Shown here: piece after piece, positions 63,539-64,000 of the stretch | Position numbering within the stretch: the stretch's first letter is position 1 | How the letters are laid out: each line of letters begins with the position of its first letter | Origin: an uncultured Clostridia bacterium | GTDB taxonomy: Bacteria; Bacillota; Clostridia; Peptostreptococcales; Anaerovoracaceae | Reading direction: 5' to 3' | Assembly: GCA_944383465.1 (NCBI GenBank) | Contig: CALWPQ010000020.1 | Span: 1 to 64,000 of the forward strand | Length of the DNA: 64,000 nucleotides | The notes under the pieces: generated by a model | The model's database searches: none | The model's input: the letters and a program-made list of their open reading frames with translations, nothing else | Told to the model about the DNA's origin: nothing | Program-made: the position numbers and the translations under genes

Positions 63539-64000
63539 ATGAGTACGGAAAACAAAGAACAGAATATTAAAGAAAAGAAAACGCCGCTTAGAACGGCGGC
63601 AAAACGCGGCGCTTTAAAAACTGAAGCAGCCGCCAAAAAAGAAAATAACCAGAAGACGCCGAAGTCTTCCGGCACGGGAAGAACAAAAACAGCGGCGGCA
63701 AAGACGCCGAAGACGAAAACAGTAAAGGCGGAGGCAAAGACTGCTTCTGCGTCTGCTAAAGCAGTAAAGACAAAGAGCGCTGGCAAAGGCTCTAAAGTTA
63801 AGAAAGATGCGGTAAAAACAGAAGTACTGCCGCTTAAAGTTATACCGATTGGCGGACTCAATGAAATTGGCAAAAATATGACGCTTCTCGAGTATGACGA
63901 TCAGATATTGATTATAGACTGCGGTATGTCGTTCCCTGATGATGATATGTTTGGTATTGACAGCGTAATTCCCGATTTTACTTACCTGGTGGAAAACAGC
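63539..64000 (+). CDS. rnj: Ribonuclease J, 3'-truncated by window edge
   Basis: The first 154 codons of an RNase J, the beta-CASP metallo-nuclease that matures and degrades RNA in Firmicutes. The catalytic domain begins near residue 97 with [19 protein letters not shown], followed by [20 protein letters not shown]; the zinc motif HxHxDH lies beyond the window. In front is an unusual extension of about 95 residues made mostly of Lys, Ala, Thr and Ser, with repeated TPKTK/AAKT-type segments; it should be disordered and strongly basic and could bind RNA. AAAGGACG precedes the ATG, 10 bases after leuS. Confidence 0.9.
   Translation, partial: MSTENKEQNIKEKKTPLRTAAKRGALKTEAAAKKENNQKTPKSSGTGRTKTAAAKTPKTKTVKAEAKTASASAKAVKTKSAGKGSKVKKDAVKTEVLPLKVIPIGGLNEIGKNMTLLEYDDQILIIDCGMSFPDDDMFGIDSVIPDFTYLVENS

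Noticed and set aside
1..64000. CRISPR arrays, prophage genes or insertion sequences
   Set aside because: No regularly spaced identical repeats, transposase, integrase or phage structural genes were seen.

Overview
The window looks like chromosomal DNA of an anaerobic, low-to-mid GC Firmicute of class Clostridia. Pointers are the eukaryote-type single-chain glycyl-tRNA synthetase, the large 2-hydroxyacyl-CoA dehydratase activase, HemZ, RNase J, a clostridial-type RNase P RNA, a 6S-like RNA, SLH-anchored surface proteins, a formate/nitrite channel and heavy use of ATA for isoleucine. A family-level placement such as Anaerovoracaceae/Family XIII would be a guess.

Layout. 1-5.8 kb: era (5' end missing), recO, a UBA/DUF4342 protein, glyS and a pyruvate phosphate dikinase that has lost its phosphohistidine domain. 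5.9-9.7 kb: a divergent pair, a cysteine-repeat protein with a possible sigma-K promoter and an SLH-anchored phosphodiester glycosidase. 9.8-14.3 kb: M16 peptidase, dut, a catalase-fold protein without catalase residues plus a coupled 50-aa ORF, a PhoU-like protein and dgt. 14.4-19.1 kb: the macromolecular synthesis operon dnaG-rpoD-trmK-nif3. Then rnpB and a MATE exporter. 21.0-24.7 kb (minus strand): a phosphonate-type ABC transporter phnD-phnC-phnE behind a structured leader with an intrinsic terminator, probably an unassigned riboswitch. 24.8-33.7 kb: a cysteine-cluster protein, the 1411-aa CoA-dehydratase activase with three 11-bp-spaced direct repeats upstream, yebC, a 6S-like RNA, an FNT channel and an OPT peptide transporter. 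33.7-41.4 kb: P1 peptidase, ECF sigma/anti-sigma pair, polA, coaE and a peptide-binding lipoprotein.

41.4-48.4 kb is the accessory part. Two tRNA-Leu genes (GAG and CAA) bracket a very long FMN-binding/GLUG/SLH surface gene split by an in-frame TGA. Its codon usage is visibly different from its neighbours, and two 24-bp palindromes lie upstream. 48.4-64 kb returns to housekeeping: yajC, a TIGR04086-type membrane protein, secDF, then an almost gap-free run relA-dtd-MBL hydrolase-hemZ-hisS-aspS-nadD-yqeK-rsfS-leuS and the start of an RNase J gene cut by the window edge.

How the parts fit: most genes serve translation, replication, secretion and nucleotide hygiene. The OPT transporter, P1 peptidase and OppA-like lipoprotein suggest peptide feeding, and the FMN-binding SLH protein suggests flavin redox chemistry at the cell surface. 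The most unusual items are two apparently degenerate enzymes (PPDK and catalase folds), the phnD leader, the operator-like repeats and the interrupted surface gene. All calls come from reading the sequence and recalling family motifs; no database search was run.
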